Source: Bacteroidota bacterium (lineage in GTDB: Bacteria; Chloroflexota; Anaerolineae; Aggregatilineales; Phototrophicaceae). From it: a stretch of DNA of 41,656 nucleotides. A program made the translations under genes and the position numbers. Position 1 is the stretch's first letter; each line of letters opens with the position of its first letter. The notes beneath the pieces are model-generated. The model worked only from the letters and a program-made list of their open reading frames with translations. It was not told the DNA's origin and searched no databases. Shown one piece after another: positions 1-7,953 of this stretch. The stretch covers positions 1 to 41,656 of the forward strand of contig JAPUDW010000382.1 of the NCBI GenBank assembly GCA_027492915.1, given 5' to 3'.

Positions 1-473
1 ACCTGCTTTTCCAACCAATCAACAAAGTTTAAAGGAACTTTTGATTTATTCAATGGGTTTGATGTTAACTTCTTTTTCGGCTGACTTGCTAACCGTTCGG
101 CTTGGAGTACAGCATTTAATAACTCGGTTACGGAATAAACGTTAATTTCTGCTAGATCAATTTGATGAAGATCATTTAATGATTTTAGGGTATTTGGGAT
201 TTGAGTACGTGCACGTACTAAAACAGGAATAATTTGCTTACCTAGTTCATTTGCAATCTCAAACTCTTTTATACAGTATTCAGAAGATACTGATTCATTG
301 GAAAGTAAATATACAAAGCCGTCGCACTGTTCAAGTTGATGAACTATTTCATCCCACCATTTATCACCGCCATAAAGTCGATGGTCAAACCATACATCGT
401 GTGCTCTAAGCAAATCAACAATTGCTATACAGCTAGGTTTATCAACTCTTGAATAACTAACGAATAACTTCAT
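1..473 (-). CDS. TIR-domain protein, N-terminal part (runs off left edge)
   Basis: Reading the minus strand from the ATG at 471-473 gives 157 codons without a stop, so the gene continues beyond the window. Residues 1-86 match a bacterial TIR domain: the opening FVSYSRVDK strand and box 1, WFDHRLYGGDKWW, then QLEQCDGFVYLLSNESVSSEYCIKEFEIA and the IIPVLV strand. The Ser-x-x-Cys-x-x-Glu stretch places a glutamate at residue 70, where TIR NADases carry the catalytic residue. A Lys-rich linker begins near residue 130, so another domain probably follows outside the window. The start has a good GGAG Shine-Dalgarno at 479-482. Base composition is much more AT-rich than the neighbouring murG, which suggests transfer. 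TIR proteins of this kind often act in phage defence by consuming NAD, but the partner domain needed to say so is not visible. The domain call is firm; the function is inference. Confidence 0.88.
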   Translation of the reverse strand, partial: MKLFVSYSRVDKPSCIAIVDLLRAHDVWFDHRLYGGDKWWDEIVHQLEQCDGFVYLLSNESVSSEYCIKEFEIANELGKQIIPVLVRARTQIPNTLKSLNDLHQIDLAEINVYSVTELLNAVLQAERLASQPKKKLTSNPLNKSKVPLNFVDWLEKQ

Positions 474-550
474 TTTTACTCCATCAAATATTAGAAGGCT
501 GTAATCACTAAAGAGTTATCTAGATAAAAGTTTATACAGTTTACTATAGA

Positions 551-575
551 TATAATGTAAGTGCATATCATTATA
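551..575. repeat. Inverted repeat upstream of the TIR gene
   Basis: TATAATG at 551-557 is repeated as CATTATA at 569-575 with an 11-base spacer; the match extends one more A/T pair on each side. It lies between the divergent TIR and murG genes and overlaps the candidate -10 box of the TIR gene. It could be an operator or simply two facing -10 elements. Confidence 0.5.
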
Positions 576-598
576 TTTTGTGAACTATTTGCTGTAAT
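570..598 (-). promoter_or_regulatory. Candidate promoter of the TIR gene
   Basis: On the minus strand a perfect TATAAT (570-575) lies 17 bases downstream of ATTACA (593-598), which matches four of six bases of the -35 consensus. A start point would fall about 90 bases upstream of the ATG. The region is AT-rich, so chance matches are possible. Confidence 0.35.
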
Positions 599-683
599 AG
601 TTATGCGTTTGACAATAGAATTCGATTTGAGCCGAATATTTGTAATAGCCTATTCCTCATTTTCCTTAACACAGCTATCCTGC

Positions 684-689
684 TACAAT
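684..689 (+). promoter_or_regulatory. Candidate extended -10 box of murG
   Basis: TG-C-TACAAT at 681-689 is an extended -10 element about 36 bases before the murG ATG. No clear -35 hexamer is present, as is usual for extended -10 promoters. murG has no gene upstream on its strand in this window, so it needs its own promoter. Confidence 0.4.
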
Positions 690-724
690 GACCGCTTAGG
701 TTAGCGACTTCATTTTTGAGTGTT

Positions 725-1849
725 ATGAACAATAGTCAACCCGTTGGCATTATGATCGCCGCAGGCGGCACCGGTGGTCACGTTTATCCCGCATTGGCGA
801 TTGCCGAAGCCCTGACTGACCTGCTGCCGGATGTGCAGTTGGCGTTCGTGGGCAGCGTGGGCGGCTTCGAACGGCCACTTCTTAAGGAATCAACCGTCGC
901 ATTTGCCAGTTATGATGAGGTGAGGGCGGGGCCAATCCACGGGGTGAACCCGCTGAAGATGCTGGTGAGCGCGGTGCAGTTGGTGATCGGTACGGTGCAG
1001 GCGCTGTGGCTGGTGGGGCGGCGTAAACCAAAGGCGCTGCTGCTGACGGGCGGTTGGGTCGGGTTGCCGGTGGCGCTGGCGGCGTGGTTGTGGCGCGTGC
1101 CGAGCCTCATTTTTCTGCCGGACATCGAGCCGGGGTTGACTATCCAAGTGCTGCGACGGTTCGCGAGCAAAGTGGCGCTGACGGTCGATGACTCGAAGGT
1201 GTATTTCCCGACGAACGAAACCGTGACGACCGGCTATCCGCTGCGGAAGGCGATGCTGGAGGCCACGCGAGAGGCAGGGATTAAGCACTTCGGGTTGGTG
1301 GCTGACCGCAAGACGCTGCTGGTGTTTGGTGGGAGCCGAGGGTCACGGGCGATTAATAACGTGGTGTTGGATAACCTGCCGCAGCTTTTGGCGAGCGGTG
1401 TGCAAGTTATCCATGTGACGGGTACACTGGATTGGGCAGAGATCGAAGCACGGGTGAAGGCGATGCCGGATACAACCGGTTACCATGTTTATCCGTATTT
1501 ACATCATGAGATGGGGTTAGCGATGGCAGCAGCCGATTTGGTGGTGTGCCGTTCGGGGGCAAGCGTACTGGGCGAGTTCCCACAGTTCGGCCTGCCGTCG
1601 ATCCTCGTGCCGCTGGCGTGGGCGTGGCGCTACCAGAAGGTGAACGCGGAATACTTGGCAGGGCGGGGCGCGGCGGTGGATATGCATGAGGATGATATGG
1701 CTGCCCAACTGCTGCCGACAATACAGGCATTATTGGGCGATGAAGCGCGGTTGAACGGGATGCGCACGGCAGCGAAGGCGCTGGCGCGACCGGACGGGGC
1801 GCGGCAGGCGGCGGGAGAACTGGCGAAACTGGCGGGAGTGAAGGCATGA
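725..1849 (+). CDS. murG: MurG, lipid II-forming GlcNAc transferase
   Basis: MurG adds GlcNAc from UDP-GlcNAc to lipid I on the inner face of the membrane, giving lipid II. The 374-residue product has the expected length. It has the first glycine loop with GGTGGH at residues 14-19, the second loop GGSRGS at 202-207 starting the C-terminal Rossmann domain, and the nucleotide-sugar site CRSGASVLGE at 275-284. I chose the ATG at 725; a TTG at 716 is in frame but adds only three residues, and neither has a strong Shine-Dalgarno. It is the first gene of the division cluster here. Its stop overlaps the next start by four bases (ATGA), so the two are translationally coupled. The gene upstream is the opposing AT-rich TIR gene, not the usual ftsW or murD. 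Confidence 0.96.
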   Translation: MNNSQPVGIMIAAGGTGGHVYPALAIAEALTDLLPDVQLAFVGSVGGFERPLLKESTVAFASYDEVRAGPIHGVNPLKMLVSAVQLVIGTVQALWLVGRRKPKALLLTGGWVGLPVALAAWLWRVPSLIFLPDIEPGLTIQVLRRFASKVALTVDDSKVYFPTNETVTTGYPLRKAMLEATREAGIKHFGLVADRKTLLVFGGSRGSRAINNVVLDNLPQLLASGVQVIHVTGTLDWAEIEARVKAMPDTTGYHVYPYLHHEMGLAMAAADLVVCRSGASVLGEFPQFGLPSILVPLAWAWRYQKVNAEYLAGRGAAVDMHEDDMAAQLLPTIQALLGDEARLNGMRTAAKALARPDGARQAAGELAKLAGVKA

Positions 1850-2385
1850 TCCAACTTTCAACGTTGTTGTGGGGTTTTTCGCTGGTGTTCGCGGTGATCG
1901 GCTATTTGCGCGGTTTGCCGAAAGAGCTGATCTCACTGGCGGGTATCGTGCTGGCGCTGTTCGCGCTGTTCCAGTTCGATAACGCGCTGCGGGGTATCTT
2001 CCTCGCGAATGTGCCGGGGATGCAGAAGTTTATTGTGCAGTGTGTGATTTTCCTCGGGATTGTGTTTTTCGCCTACCAGACACGAGCGCTGGGTCGGCGG
2101 CTGAACGTCAGCGAGAGCGGACGCGACAGCTTGCAGTCAACAACGCTGGGGGCGCTGGTGGGTTTCTTGAACGGCTATCTGATCTTCGGCTCGTTGTGGT
2201 ATTTCATGCACATTAATGATTACCCGCTGAGTCCGTTTATCGAGGCACCGTTGGCGGGGTCACCAAGCGCGGCGACCATTAGCAATTTGCCGCTGTACGT
2301 GCTGGCGGGTGGGCCGGGCGGCGACGGTAGTTTGCTGTCGCTGGTGGTGATCGTGCTGTTCGTGATCGTGCTGGTGTTGATATAG
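1846..2385 (+). CDS. CvpA-like multi-pass membrane protein (copy 1)
   Basis: A 179-residue, very hydrophobic protein with four to five predicted membrane segments: about 5-25, 28-48, 62-80, 103-122 and a C-terminal segment of Val/Leu/Ile at about 160-178. The overall pattern, with an early short loop IGYLRGLPKEL between the first two helices, resembles the CvpA family, whose role in envelope homeostasis is still unclear. It starts four bases inside the murG stop and has the same length as the next gene. The two share LWGF/LWVM, RGL, LALFALFQFD, FFAYQTR, LNGY, WYF and INDYP motifs, so they are tandem paralogues. The polar turn and DYP motif near residues 124-130 are conserved in both. Function is unknown. 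Confidence 0.72.
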   Translation: MIQLSTLLWGFSLVFAVIGYLRGLPKELISLAGIVLALFALFQFDNALRGIFLANVPGMQKFIVQCVIFLGIVFFAYQTRALGRRLNVSESGRDSLQSTTLGALVGFLNGYLIFGSLWYFMHINDYPLSPFIEAPLAGSPSAATISNLPLYVLAGGPGGDGSLLSLVVIVLFVIVLVLI

Positions 2386-2392
2386 CAATACA

Positions 2393-2515
2393 CACCCCAT
2401 CCCTAACCCTTCCCCATAGTAATAGGGAAGGGGATAAGAGGGGAGAAACCTCACCCCCTAGCCCCCTCTCCAATGCTTTGGTGAGGGGGAACAAGAGAGA
2501 TGTGGGTGAGATGGT
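2393..2515. repeat. Palindromic intergenic repeat element
   Basis: Two hairpins sit back to back. The first has CCCTTCCC (2407-2414) pairing with GGGAAGGG (2425-2432). The second has 12-base arms (2462-2473 and 2478-2489, one mismatch) around a four-base loop. C-rich tracts such as CACCCCCTAGCCCCCTC resemble the dispersed intergenic repeats of many large bacterial genomes. It fills most of the gap between the two CvpA-like genes. It has no U tract, so it is more likely a repeat than a terminator. Confidence 0.7.
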
Positions 2516-2560
2516 GATGGATAGGCGAATGCCTTTATAGACAGGTTAGGTTGCTGAGAC

Positions 2561-3100
2561 GTGGTTTCGCTTTACAGCATGTTGTGGGTGATGGCAGTGT
2601 TTTTCGCGGTGATCGGCGTAATACGCGGGTTGCGGCGGGAGGCGGTCGCGCTGGGCGGTATCGTGCTGGCGACGTTCGCGTTGTTTCAGTTCGATGTGCT
2701 TTTACGCGGCGTGTTTCTGGCATCTATCCCCCGTGACCAAGCGTTTTTTGTGCAGGCGGGGTTGTTCGGCGTGGTGGTGTACTTTGCCTATCAGACGCGC
2801 AGCTTTGGCGGCTATGAGGATGGGCAAGGTCCACGTGGCAACCGCTGGCAGGACGCAATCCTCGGCGGGTTGGTGGGGGCGCTCAACGGCTACATGATCT
2901 GGGGGGCGATCTGGTACTTCCTCGATATTAATGATTACCCCTTTGCGCCGTTGATTACCGCACCGGCAGCCAACTCGATCAGTGCGCAGGCGCTTAACGC
3001 GATTCCGCTGGTGCTGCTGGGCAACGCGGCGGGCGGCGGCGGGCAGGTGCTGACGGTGATTGTGGTCGTATTATTCCTCGTGATTTTGTTTGTGATGTAA
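2561..3100 (+). CDS. CvpA-like multi-pass membrane protein (copy 2)
   Basis: A 179-residue paralogue of the preceding membrane protein, with the same membrane-segment layout, the same FFAVIGVIRGL, LATFALFQFD and YFAYQTR motifs, and a conserved INDYP turn near residue 125. The GTG at 2561 is chosen because it aligns with the first residue of copy 1; the next ATG (2579) would remove six conserved residues. The Shine-Dalgarno (GAG at 2556-2558) is weak. The loop after YQTR differs: copy 2 has the Gly-rich GGYEDGQGPRGNR where copy 1 has GRRLNVSESGRD. The C-terminus also has a GGGG turn before its last helix. Its place between murG and murC suggests an envelope role, but no biochemical function can be assigned. 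Confidence 0.72.
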   Translation: MVSLYSMLWVMAVFFAVIGVIRGLRREAVALGGIVLATFALFQFDVLLRGVFLASIPRDQAFFVQAGLFGVVVYFAYQTRSFGGYEDGQGPRGNRWQDAILGGLVGALNGYMIWGAIWYFLDINDYPFAPLITAPAANSISAQALNAIPLVLLGNAAGGGGQVLTVIVVVLFLVILFVM

Positions 3101-3161
3101 GGTGTTCTGTCTGCTATTCCCCTGATACAATATAACGAATATTAAGAATGATTAGGGTTCT

Positions 3162-3189
3162 GTAGGGGCGCACCGCCGTGCGCCCCTAC
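3162..3189. repeat. Perfect 12-bp palindromic repeat before murC
   Basis: GTAGGGGCGCAC (3162-3173) and GTGCGCCCCTAC (3178-3189) pair perfectly around a CGCC loop. This kind of GGGGCGCAC hairpin is a known dispersed intergenic repeat in diverse bacteria. It lies 30 bases before the murC start, so it would fold in the mRNA leader. No U tract follows it. Confidence 0.75.
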
Positions 3190-3219
3190 GAAGTCGTTAT
3201 GGATTCCATTGGTGGGTAA

Positions 3220-4686
3220 GTGGTGAACTTAAAAGCAGGACAGCACATATTTTTGGTGGGCATTGGCGGGTCGGGGTTGTCGGCAATTGCGCGGGTGCTG
3301 CTGGGGCAGGGCTACCGCGTGTCCGGCAGCGACCGCAGCCTGAACGAGCAGACCGAGGCGCTGGCGCGGGACGGCGCGACGATCTACAAGGGGCATGACG
3401 CGGCGCAGATCGCAGGGGCGGACGCGCTGATTATCACCTCGGCTGTGAAGGACGACCATGTGGAGGTGGCGGCTGCGCGGGCGGCGGGTATGCCCGTGTA
3501 CAAGCGGCAGGACATCATGGCTGACCTGATGGAAGGCAAGACGGTGATCGCGGTGGCGGGGACGAAGGGCAAGACGACCACCACGTCGATGATCGTGCAT
3601 ATCTTGCGGGAGTGTGGGCAAGACCCCAGCTACATCGTGGGCGGGATTATGGGTAATACGGGGACGAACGCCGGCGTGGGCAAGGGCAGCGTGTTCGTGG
3701 TGGAGGCCGACGAGTACGACAACATGTTCCTCGGCTTGAAGCCGGACATCGCGGTGATTACCAACATCGAGTGGGATCACCCCGACTTCTTTAAGACGGA
3801 AGCGGATATGGTGGAGAGCTTTGCCAAGTTCGCACAGTTACTCGATCAATCAGATTTGGGTGCAGGCGGGATACTGGTGGCTGATTGGGATGATCAGAAT
3901 ATTCAAGCTGTTAGATCTCAGTTAGAAGTTTTTAGAGGAAAATTGCGCGGTATTTATTTTCCATACGGAAAAGAACAAACCGATGTCAAATATAAAACTC
4001 ATCCGATAAATATTCGTACAACCGAGGATGGGACAATATTTGAGTTAGCGCCAAATTACCCCTATAACGCTAATCATCCCGGAAATTTGATTACACTTAT
4101 ACTGCCATTATTTGGGATGCACAATATTCTGAATGCACTAGCGGCAATTAAAGCTGCTGGTGTGACACGAACGGTATTAAATGGGAACGCTATTGATTGG
4201 GAATCGCTAGCTAAAGCGCTGGAAACGTTCAAGCCGACGGCGCGGCGGTTTGAACTGCGGGCGGATGTGAACGGCGTGGCGATAGTCGATGATTATGCGC
4301 ACAATCCGATGTCGATTAAGGCGGTGCTGGAGGCGGCACGGCAGCGCTATCCCGAGCGTGCGGTGTGGGCAGTGTGGCAGCCGCATACCTACAGCCGGAC
4401 GCAAGCACTATTCGACCAATTTACGACCGCTTTTGACCAAGCCGATTATGTGCTGGTGACGGATATTTACGCGGCGCGGGAAAACCTGATTGAAGGCGTG
4501 ACCAGCGAGGCAATGGTGGTGGCGATTAAACATGCGGACGCACGGCATACGCCAACCTTTGCGGATGCGGTAGCGGTCTTGAGCGCCGAGGTGACAGCGC
4601 CAGCGGTGGTGGTTATCATGAGCGCGGGGGATGCGCCGCAAATTGGTGTCGAATATTTAAAATATCTACAGACGAAAGCGGGCTAA
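3220..4686 (+). CDS. murC: MurC, UDP-N-acetylmuramate-L-alanine ligase
   Basis: MurC joins L-alanine to UDP-MurNAc using ATP in the cytoplasm, the first step of the peptide stem. The 488 residues match the family length. Visible parts are the N-terminal nucleotide fold GIGGSGLSAIARVL (14-27), the ATP loop GTKGKTTTT (114-122), EADEYDN in the central domain, GMHNILNALAA, and DDYAHNP (357-363) at the start of the C-terminal ligase domain. The start is one of two adjacent GTG codons (3220 or 3223). It is followed two bases later by murB. The stretch from about 3850 to 4210 is much richer in A and T than both flanks, although the protein motifs remain normal. This may be a recombined segment. Confidence 0.96.
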   Translation: MVNLKAGQHIFLVGIGGSGLSAIARVLLGQGYRVSGSDRSLNEQTEALARDGATIYKGHDAAQIAGADALIITSAVKDDHVEVAAARAAGMPVYKRQDIMADLMEGKTVIAVAGTKGKTTTTSMIVHILRECGQDPSYIVGGIMGNTGTNAGVGKGSVFVVEADEYDNMFLGLKPDIAVITNIEWDHPDFFKTEADMVESFAKFAQLLDQSDLGAGGILVADWDDQNIQAVRSQLEVFRGKLRGIYFPYGKEQTDVKYKTHPINIRTTEDGTIFELAPNYPYNANHPGNLITLILPLFGMHNILNALAAIKAAGVTRTVLNGNAIDWESLAKALETFKPTARRFELRADVNGVAIVDDYAHNPMSIKAVLEAARQRYPERAVWAVWQPHTYSRTQALFDQFTTAFDQADYVLVTDIYAARENLIEGVTSEAMVVAIKHADARHTPTFADAVAVLSAEVTAPAVVVIMSAGDAPQIGVEYLKYLQTKAG

Positions 4687-4688
4687 TT

Positions 4689-5600
4689 ATGACGCTGATG
4701 CTGCCTGAACCCTATGCAAGCCGGATGAAGTACAACGAGTCGCTGGCGCGGCACACGGCGGCGCGGATTGGCGGCGCGGCGGAAATGCTGTACATCGCCA
4801 AAGAGTCGAATGACGAGCTGGCGGCAGTGGTGATGGCGGCATGGCAGCAGGATATTCCGGTGCGGGTGCTGGGCGGCGGGGCGAACGTACTCATCTCGGA
4901 TAAAGGCGTGCGCGGGTTGGTGGTCATCAACGATGTGAACGAGGTGACTTTCGGCGAATGGCACGGTGGGCGTAACGTGGCAGCAACCGGTGGTATGGGG
5001 CTGACGGTGCTGGCGCGGAAGTGCCAAACGCGCGGCCTCGCAGGTTTGGAGTGGGCAGCCAGCGTACCGGGAACCGTTGGCGGTTCGGTGGTGAATAACG
5101 CCGGGGCGCATGGTAGTGATATTCGGGCGAACCTAAGTGAAGCTGTAATTTTAGAGGCCGGACACGGCATCCACATCCTGCCGCTAGTTGACCTTTCTTA
5201 CGGATACCGCACATCCGTTTTGAAGGTGAAGAAAGACAAACGTTTTCTCGTGCTTCTGGCACAGTTCGCACTTAAACCAGATGATCCGCAGTCGATATTG
5301 GAACGCATGGAACACCACGTTGCTTACCGCAAGCACACGCAGCCACCGGGCGCAAGTTTGGGCAGCATCTTCAAGAATCCAACGGGCGATTATGCCGGAC
5401 GGTTGATCGAGGCGGCTGGATTGAAAGGTCACAGCATCGGTGGGGCGCAGGTTTCCCCTGTGCATGGTAACTTCCTGATTAACAAGGATAACGCGCGTGC
5501 GGCAGATTATCACGAGCTTGTGCTGCATGTGCAGGAGCAGGTTTACAAACACAGTGGTGTGCGGCTGGAAATGGAAATTGAGTTGGTCGGCGATTGGTGA
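4689..5600 (+). CDS. murB: MurB, UDP-N-acetylenolpyruvoylglucosamine reductase
   Basis: MurB is the FAD/NADPH enzyme that makes UDP-MurNAc, the substrate of MurC. Over 303 residues it shows the FAD-binding region (VRVLGGGANVLISDKGVRG and EWAASVPGTVGGSVVNNAGA), GASLGSIFKNP with the proton-donor serine at 226, and IGGAQVSPVHGNFLIN. A C-terminal LEMEIELVG contains the second catalytic acid, probably Glu296. The short form, with no extra C-terminal loop, fits the type II class. The ATG at 4689 lies two bases after the murC stop, so the pair is co-transcribed. Murein precursor steps 2 and 3 are thus encoded side by side, but in reverse order of use. Confidence 0.96.
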   Translation: MTLMLPEPYASRMKYNESLARHTAARIGGAAEMLYIAKESNDELAAVVMAAWQQDIPVRVLGGGANVLISDKGVRGLVVINDVNEVTFGEWHGGRNVAATGGMGLTVLARKCQTRGLAGLEWAASVPGTVGGSVVNNAGAHGSDIRANLSEAVILEAGHGIHILPLVDLSYGYRTSVLKVKKDKRFLVLLAQFALKPDDPQSILERMEHHVAYRKHTQPPGASLGSIFKNPTGDYAGRLIEAAGLKGHSIGGAQVSPVHGNFLINKDNARAADYHELVLHVQEQVYKHSGVRLEMEIELVGDW

Positions 5601-5715
5601 AGGTAAGTTTTTGGTTTGATTCCGGTTATTTGAGTTGTGGAAAAAGCAATATCGAGTACAAAGAAGAGGTGAGAACCTCATCTGCAATTCGTATGATAAG
5701 AGTTTCTAAAATTGG

Positions 5716-5745
5716 TTGTGAATTTAGGATAATTTGTGGGATAAT
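5716..5745 (+). promoter_or_regulatory. Candidate promoter of ftsQ-ftsA
   Basis: TTGTGA (5716-5721) and GATAAT (5740-5745) are separated by 18 bases, and a TG at 5737-5738 makes the -10 box extended. The spacing to the ftsQ ATG leaves a short leader. The 178-base gap between murB and ftsQ is AT-rich and otherwise empty, which supports an internal promoter. Confidence 0.45.
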
Positions 5746-5778
5746 GTTGGTTACAGTAACTTTAGCCAAGGTGATAGC

Positions 5779-6603
5779 ATGACATCGCGCTTACGCGATA
5801 GGCGAAGAACGACTAACCGCGAGCCGGGAATTTTGCGTGGGCCGGTGGGTGCTGCTGTACCTGCGGAGCGTCCGGTTGTGCAGCACGGCGCAAAGCGGTT
5901 AGGGTTTGCCAGTTGGCGCATGTTCAGTACCTTTATTGTCGTTTCCCTCTCCATACTGTTGTTTTTGTTCTTCAGCACCGATCTGTTTTATGTCCACAGC
6001 ATTGCTGTTGGCGGCCTCAAGTATATGTCGAAGGAAGAAATCTTCGCGCTGACGAATATCGCCAATATGCAGATTTTCTGGGTTGACCCGCAGGAAGTTC
6101 GGCGTAATATCCTACGGTCGCCAACGGTGGCAGAAGCCGATGTGCAAGTGGGATGGCCGCCGCAGATGGTACAAATCTCTATTCAGGAGCGCGAACCGGC
6201 TGTGATATGGGTGCAATCCGGTTTGCCGACGTGGGTGGATATTCAAGGGCGTGTGATGAGCCAACGTGAGGATCGTTCCGACCTGCTGCGGGTGCAATCG
6301 GATGTGGAAGATGGACCGCTGGGGCAGAACGTGCAGCTTGAGGTGGATATTATTAGTGGTGCGCTACAATTGAAGGCGCTTAACCCCAGCATGACTTCGG
6401 TTCGGTATAATCCAGCCAAGGGTTTGGGGTATCAAGATCAGCGGGGATGGATGGCGTGGTTTGGCGTTGGTACGAATATGCCAGAGAAAATCGCTATCTA
6501 TAATGCTATGGTCAATAACTTGACGGAACGTGGTGTTCAGGTGAGCGCGATTAACGTGGTTAATCCCGATGCACCATTCTACTCAGGACTACAGGGGCAG
6601 TAA
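5779..6603 (+). CDS. ftsQ: FtsQ/DivIB, division protein with POTRA domain
   Basis: FtsQ is a bitopic membrane protein of the divisome that links FtsB/FtsL to the septal synthase. The 274-residue product has an Arg-rich cytoplasmic tail (RLRDRRRTTNREPG), one membrane helix at about 51-70, then a POTRA domain. The POTRA domain starts at FYVHSIAVGGLKYMSKEEIF and continues through IFWVDPQEVRRNILRSP and VQISIQEREPAVIW, ending in the FtsQ beta domain. I chose the ATG at 5779 because AAGGTG lies five bases upstream; an in-frame ATG at 5734 would add 15 residues without a ribosome site. The stop is nine bases before ftsA. Confidence 0.92.
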   Translation: MTSRLRDRRRTTNREPGILRGPVGAAVPAERPVVQHGAKRLGFASWRMFSTFIVVSLSILLFLFFSTDLFYVHSIAVGGLKYMSKEEIFALTNIANMQIFWVDPQEVRRNILRSPTVAEADVQVGWPPQMVQISIQEREPAVIWVQSGLPTWVDIQGRVMSQREDRSDLLRVQSDVEDGPLGQNVQLEVDIISGALQLKALNPSMTSVRYNPAKGLGYQDQRGWMAWFGVGTNMPEKIAIYNAMVNNLTERGVQVSAINVVNPDAPFYSGLQGQ

Positions 6604-6612
6604 GTTCAACCT

Positions 6613-7854
6613 ATGCGCGATTTAGCGGTAGCACTCGACGTTGGAACACGGAAAATTTGTACCATCGTAGCAGAAGTACGCACGGATGATATTTTTGTCG
6701 TTGGTGTGGGTATCGAGCCGAGCGCTGGTATGAAAAAGGGTGTGGTCAATGACATGGGGTCGTTGACTGCCGCCATTTCTGCCTCGGTACATAAGGCTGA
6801 AAAGAGCAGCGGGTTCGATATTGCGCGTGCGTTTGTCAGCGTGGCGGGCAGTCATATCGCGTCGCTGAACAGTCGGGGTGCGGTGGGTATTGCCGGACAG
6901 CGCGGCGTGAATATTGACGATATTGATAAAGCGATGGAGTCGGCACGGGCAATTGCGATCCCACATAACCGTGAAGTGCTGCATGTCGTCCCGCGCAGCT
7001 ACGCACTGGATGGGCAGGAGCGTGTGCGCAGCCCGATTGGGATGCATGGTTTCCGGCTGGAGGTTGAGGCGCATATTATCACGGCTTCATCGACCAGCGT
7101 GGCGAACCTCGAACAGTCGGTACAGCGGGCAGGGGTTTCAGTTGACCGTTTCATCCTGAATCCTTTGGCCTCTGGTGAAGCAGTGCTGACACCCGAAGAA
7201 CGCGAGATGGGTGTGGTCGTCATTGATATTGGTGGCGGCACAACCGATTTGGCGATCTTCATTGAAGGCACGGTTTGGCACACTGCTGTTATTCCAGTTG
7301 GCGGTGATTTGATCACGAATGACCTGACCTATGGGTTGAATGTGTCGTTTGATGTGGCGGAAGCTGTCAAAGTGCATCACGGTCATGCGCTGTTAAAAGC
7401 GGTTGACCCGCTGGAAACATTCTTGATCGAGCCGTTTGGTGAAGGGATGCCGATTGAGGTTGATCGGAGCGCGGTTGCCGAGATTATTGAGGCGCGGGTT
7501 TCTGAACTCTTCAATCTCGTGAAGAAAGAGATCAAACGCTCCGGTTATGATGGTATGCTGCGAGCTGGTGCGGTGATTACGGGCGGCTGTGCTCAATTAC
7601 CGGGGTTGAAGGAAGTGGCGGCACGCGAATCTGGTTTTCCGGTGCGAATCGCCAAGCCAGAACGCCTGACGGGTATGGCAGACGCGCTGCGTGACCCCGC
7701 TTACAGCACGAGCGTCGGTTTGCTGCGGATGGGTTTGAGTATGGAATCCGGTGCGCCGCGTGAGACCACGACGAGCAAACCACTGGCGGGTGGCGGGTTG
7801 GTGAAGGCGCTGGGTGGTGTGTTTAAACGGCTACTGCCAGACGGCGACGGATAG
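6613..7854 (+). CDS. ftsA: FtsA, actin-like tether of FtsZ
   Basis: FtsA polymerises on the membrane, anchors FtsZ and recruits later division proteins. The 413-residue product has the actin-fold phosphate-1 segment VALDVGTRKICTIVAEV at the N-terminus, then the FtsA-specific 1C region around residues 80-165. The phosphate-2 loop VIDIGGGTTDLAIF and the adenosine motif ITGGCAQLPGL follow. It ends with an amphipathic helix, GLVKALGGVFKRLL, which is the usual membrane-targeting peptide. It lies between ftsQ and ftsZ in the classic order. A 116-base gap with a good promoter then separates it from ftsZ. Confidence 0.96.
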   Translation: MRDLAVALDVGTRKICTIVAEVRTDDIFVVGVGIEPSAGMKKGVVNDMGSLTAAISASVHKAEKSSGFDIARAFVSVAGSHIASLNSRGAVGIAGQRGVNIDDIDKAMESARAIAIPHNREVLHVVPRSYALDGQERVRSPIGMHGFRLEVEAHIITASSTSVANLEQSVQRAGVSVDRFILNPLASGEAVLTPEEREMGVVVIDIGGGTTDLAIFIEGTVWHTAVIPVGGDLITNDLTYGLNVSFDVAEAVKVHHGHALLKAVDPLETFLIEPFGEGMPIEVDRSAVAEIIEARVSELFNLVKKEIKRSGYDGMLRAGAVITGGCAQLPGLKEVAARESGFPVRIAKPERLTGMADALRDPAYSTSVGLLRMGLSMESGAPRETTTSKPLAGGGLVKALGGVFKRLLPDGDG

Positions 7855-7891
7855 TATAAGGGTATAAACTAGGACTTCTTACCTAGAGGAT

Positions 7892-7919
7892 TTGCCAAGT
7901 TTTAGGTTCTTAGTACAAT
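7892..7919 (+). promoter_or_regulatory. Candidate promoter of ftsZ
   Basis: TTGCCA (7892-7897) and TACAAT (7914-7919) are 16 bases apart in the AT-rich gap between ftsA and ftsZ. Transcription would start near 7926, about 45 bases before the ATG. A separate ftsZ promoter would allow the large FtsZ excess over FtsA that division needs. Confidence 0.5.
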
Positions 7920-7953
7920 AAAGAATATTAGGTGATTTAAAGAATTGCCTTTC

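Noticed and set aside
551..556. Plus-strand TATAAT as the main murG promoter
   Set aside because: It is about 170 bases upstream with no -35 box; the extended -10 box at 681-689 is closer and better.
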